Below, piece by piece: positions 43,883-44,633 of a DNA stretch of 44,633 nucleotides (the stretch's first letter is position 1; the number at the start of each line of letters is the position of its first letter). The notes beneath the pieces are model-generated. The model saw only the letters and a list, made by a program, of their open reading frames with translations, searched no databases and was not told where the DNA came from. The DNA is from an uncultured Lachnospiraceae bacterium (GTDB lineage Bacteria; Bacillota; Clostridia; Lachnospirales; Lachnospiraceae), in the NCBI GenBank assembly GCA_947630005.1, contig CANRGB010000009.1:1-44633 (forward strand), written 5' to 3'. A program made the position numbers and the translations under genes.

Positions 43883-43964
43883 TGACTGATTTCGCAGACG
43901 GACACACCGGTGAAAAATGCCGAAGCGGCCGGAATCTGCCGGCGTCCTTCTGTTTTCAGACTTT

Positions 43965-44633
43965 TCAGGCTTTTCCGTCGCTGCCGAGTACGTTCTTGAT
44001 CTTGTGGGCAACGATAGCCTTGACGTTCGCGCGGCCGACCTTCAGATATTCTCTCGGATCGAATGCGGCCGGGTTCTCCCACATTACCTGACGGATACCA
44101 GCCGTCATGGCAAGACGAAGGTCAGAGTCGATGTTGATCTTGCAGACTGCGGATCTTGCGGCCTGACGGAGCATATCCTCCGGAATGCCGATGGCGTCTT
44201 TCAGATTTCCGCCGTGCTCCTGGATGATCTTCACATATTCCTGGGAAACGCTGGAAGCGCCGTGAAGAACGATCGGGAACTCCGGAAGACGTCTTGAAAC
44301 TTCATCAAGAATGTCGAAACGAAGCTGCGGCTTCTGGCCCGGTTTGAACTTGAACGCGCCGTGGCTTGTACCGATAGCGATTGCCAGAGAGTCAACGCCT
44401 GTGCGGCTTACGAATTCTTCTACTTCATCCGGATGTGTATATTTTGCATCCTCAGCGGATACCTTGACATCATCCTCGATACCTGCGAGCTGGCCAAGCT
44501 CTCCTTCTACTACGACGCCCTTTGAGTGAGCATACTCAACGACTTTCTTTGTGAGAGCGATGTTCTCCTCGAACGGATGATGAGAACCGTCGATCATGAC
44601 AGAAGTAAATCCGCCGTCGATGCAGGCCTTGCA
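43965..44633 (-). CDS. fba: Class II fructose-1,6-bisphosphate aldolase, 5' end cut off
   Basis: A zinc-dependent aldolase of glycolysis and gluconeogenesis that splits fructose-1,6-bisphosphate into dihydroxyacetone phosphate and glyceraldehyde-3-phosphate. The frame is open to the window edge, and residues before the first internal Met (CKACIDGGFTSV) fit the family, so the gene continues beyond. Visible blocks: VMIDGSHHPFEENI (zinc and substrate loop), VVVEGELGQLAGIEDD (zinc-ligand Glu region), AIAIGTSHGAFKF (zinc His), FPIVLHGASSVS (zinc His) and VCKINIDSDLRLAMTAGI. About 222 residues are present. The C-terminus GSDGKA is complete. The sequence is that of the FbaA/GatY class; a tagatose-bisphosphate role cannot be fully excluded. 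Confidence 0.95.
   Translation of the reverse strand, partial: CKACIDGGFTSVMIDGSHHPFEENIALTKKVVEYAHSKGVVVEGELGQLAGIEDDVKVSAEDAKYTHPDEVEEFVSRTGVDSLAIAIGTSHGAFKFKPGQKPQLRFDILDEVSRRLPEFPIVLHGASSVSQEYVKIIQEHGGNLKDAIGIPEDMLRQAARSAVCKINIDSDLRLAMTAGIRQVMWENPAAFDPREYLKVGRANVKAIVAHKIKNVLGSDGKA

Noticed and set aside
42513-43907. A 464-residue minus-strand open frame opposite the methyltransferase gene
   Set aside because: It runs through an intergenic repeat and lies antisense to a protein with a clear SAM motif. No domain or ribosome binding site supports it.
43666-44091. A 141-residue plus-strand frame across the methyltransferase-fba junction
   Set aside because: It covers a repeat copy, the fba terminator and antisense fba sequence, with no domain and no ribosome binding site.

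Overview
The window is a chromosomal segment of a spore-forming, Gram-positive member of the Clostridia, most likely Lachnospiraceae. The evidence is a dcw (division and cell wall) cluster running straight into spoIIGA-sigE-sigG, a CIRCE-controlled groES-groEL, a B. subtilis-type PurF, CodY, and several proteins resembling families I know mainly from Lachnospiraceae (DUF5717, DUF5716 and DUF6106; names from memory). I see no tRNA, rRNA, CRISPR array, phage or transposase. Base composition is moderately GC-rich throughout, apart from one AT-rich block before groES.

Layout. Bases 1-13434: the dcw cluster, with rsmH (cut by the window start), ftsL, two class B penicillin-binding proteins, mraY, murD, ftsW, murA, divIB/ftsQ and ftsZ. 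No murG, murC, murB or ftsA is present in this stretch. Bases 13450-16383: the mother-cell and forespore sigma-factor block, with spoIIGA and sigE behind a promoter of the Spo0A-activated spoIIG type, then sigG and a convergent ylmC/ymxH-like gene. Bases 16495-18330: the convergent shikimate genes aroE and aroD. Bases 18346-24557: nrdR followed by three tightly packed genes of unknown function: a 1186-residue beta-sandwich/helical-repeat protein, an actin/Hsp70-fold-like protein and a TPR protein. Bases 24588-29811: purine synthesis, purC-purF-purB-purA. Bases 29887-36354: a small membrane protein on the minus strand, then comM/yifB, dprA, topA and codY. Bases 36658-38818: groES-groEL. Bases 39006-43751: a DUF6106-like membrane protein, guaB, an anchored peptidoglycan amidase and a HEAT-repeat/methyltransferase fusion. 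The window ends inside a class II fructose-bisphosphate aldolase gene on the minus strand.

How the parts work together. The first third makes lipid-linked peptidoglycan precursors (MurA, MurD, MraY), polymerises them at the septum (FtsW with class B PBPs) and builds the divisome (FtsL, DivIB, FtsZ). It then passes to the asymmetric-division programme, in which SpoIIGA activates pro-sigma-E and sigma-G acts in the forespore. The middle supplies aromatic precursors and purine nucleotides. PurA and GuaB are the two exits from IMP towards AMP and GMP, and CodY senses GTP in related Firmicutes.

Two things stand out. First, a family of roughly 70-90 bp intergenic repeats, each able to fold into two hairpins, appears at six sites, always next to the 3' end of a gene. 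Second, the nrdR-linked three-gene cassette looks like a conserved but uncharacterised system built on an actin/Hsp70-like fold with two helical-repeat partners. Smaller points include a penicillin-binding protein with KTA in place of KTG, a motif shared by the C-termini of the FtsI-like PBP and DivIB, a possible CodY site and short upstream ORF before codY, and an RNA-methyltransferase-like protein lacking a normal NPPY motif.
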